In this document: piece by piece, positions 23,519 through 23,800 of the stretch
Layout of the letters: each line of letters begins with the position of its first letter
Numbering within the stretch: the stretch's first letter is position 1
NCBI GenBank assembly: GCA_023395255.1
Contig: JAEWZN010000005.1
Location: 1-23,800, forward strand
Source: Deferribacteres bacterium
GTDB lineage: Bacteria > Chrysiogenota > Deferribacteres > Deferribacterales > Geovibrionaceae
DNA length: 23,800 nt
Direction: 5' to 3'
Notes under the pieces: generated by a model
Databases searched by the model: none
Told to the model about the DNA's origin: nothing
What the model saw: only the letters and a program-made list of their open reading frames with translations
Program-made: the position numbers and the translations under genes

Positions 23519-23800
23519 GCGGATTTGAGCTATTAAATGAGAGATTCTTCACATTCGTTCGCAATGACGGCAAATGCTTAACATTCCCATGGACGGGAAT
23601 GCGCCGTGCGCAGCGAAGCCGAACTTGTTTCGGCGCGAGCGTGTATTTAAATCCGACAGGATGTGCGGATTTAAGTTATTAAAATGAGAGATTGCTTCAC
23701 ATTCGTTCGCAATGACGGCAAATGCTTAACATTCCCATGGATGGGAATGCGCCGTGCGCAGCGAAGCCTTGTTCACCAAGGCGCGAGCGTGTACTTAAAT
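23519..23800 (-). repeat. Two tandem 146-bp units of the three-hairpin repeat, reverse orientation
   Basis: GCGGATTT at 23519 and 23665 opens two units; the second runs to the window edge. Read on the minus strand each has ACGCTCGC, a hairpin, TTCGCTGCGCACGGCG, a second hairpin, GTCATTGCGAACGAATGTGA and AGCAATCTC (one base missing in the first unit). Hairpins on the plus strand: CATTCCC/GGGAATG (23582-23601), CATTCCCAT-GG-ATGGGAATG (23730-23749), GCCGAA/TTCGGC (23618-23634) and GCCTTG/CAAGGC (23666+100 to 23782, that is 23766-23782). Between the units lies TTAAATCCG/CGGATTTAA (23647-23674), whose loop on the minus strand is CACATCCTGT. Confidence 0.85.

Noticed and set aside
23519..23800. Tandem units considered as a CRISPR array
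   Set aside because: Units are about 146 bp, nearly identical throughout, and the variable parts are self-complementary stems rather than unique spacers. No cas genes are present.

Overview
The window looks like chromosomal DNA of an anaerobic, motile, nitrogen-fixing Gram-negative bacterium. The evidence is divergent nifV and nifB with sigma-54/NifA control, a strict-anaerobe-type hybrid cluster protein (Hcp), a lipoprotein signal, a methyl-accepting chemotaxis protein (MCP), a large diguanylate cyclase, and an SspB-like ClpXP adaptor. The best guess is Deferribacterota (Geovibrio/Denitrovibrio-like). That is an inference from gene content and protein style, not a demonstrated match. Composition is moderate in GC, and nearly all intergenic gaps are short.

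Layout. 1-290: non-coding, with a possible insertion-sequence end (tandem ATGTTACCTATGTCTA) and three hairpins. 291-3284: nif locus, with nifV leftward and nifB plus a small molybdate-binding (Mop/TOBE) protein rightward. The 244-bp divergent control region has two sigma-54 promoters and two perfect TGT-N10-ACA NifA sites. 3285-3808: terminator, then an array of hairpin-rich repeats. 3809-8426: lipoprotein metallo-hydrolase, MCP with a cytoplasmic C-terminal sensor, ZIP metal transporter, single-PAS protein, and a small membrane/coiled-coil protein. 8430-11749: type II NADH dehydrogenase, Cys-cluster protein and MgtC/DUF4010 membrane protein. 11837-16899: a run of leftward genes (Crp/Fnr regulator, Ca2+/cation antiporter, STAS protein, PAS-GGDEF sensor). 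16979-18601: hcp, divergent from the Crp/Fnr regulator, with a perfect FNR-type box between them. 18729-19558: stand-alone response regulator and a small membrane protein. 19559-19789: a second hairpin-repeat copy. 19790-22408: SspB-like protein, DEDDh exonuclease and MATE transporter. 22409-23356: an orphan oligopeptide-type ABC ATPase. 23357-23800: AT-rich spacer, then two tandem repeat units in reverse orientation.

How genes work together. NifV (homocitrate) and NifB (NifB-co) supply two parts of the nitrogenase cofactor, and the overlapping Mop-like gene may supply or buffer molybdate. The Crp/Fnr protein is the natural candidate regulator of hcp for nitrosative stress. The STAS protein and GGDEF sensor are probably one signalling operon.

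The most unusual signal is the repeat family at 3.4-3.8, 19.6-19.8 and 23.5-23.8 kb. Constant linkers and loop apices alternate with hairpin stems that differ completely in sequence between copies, yet both arms always remain complementary. No complete new defence or mobile system was seen.
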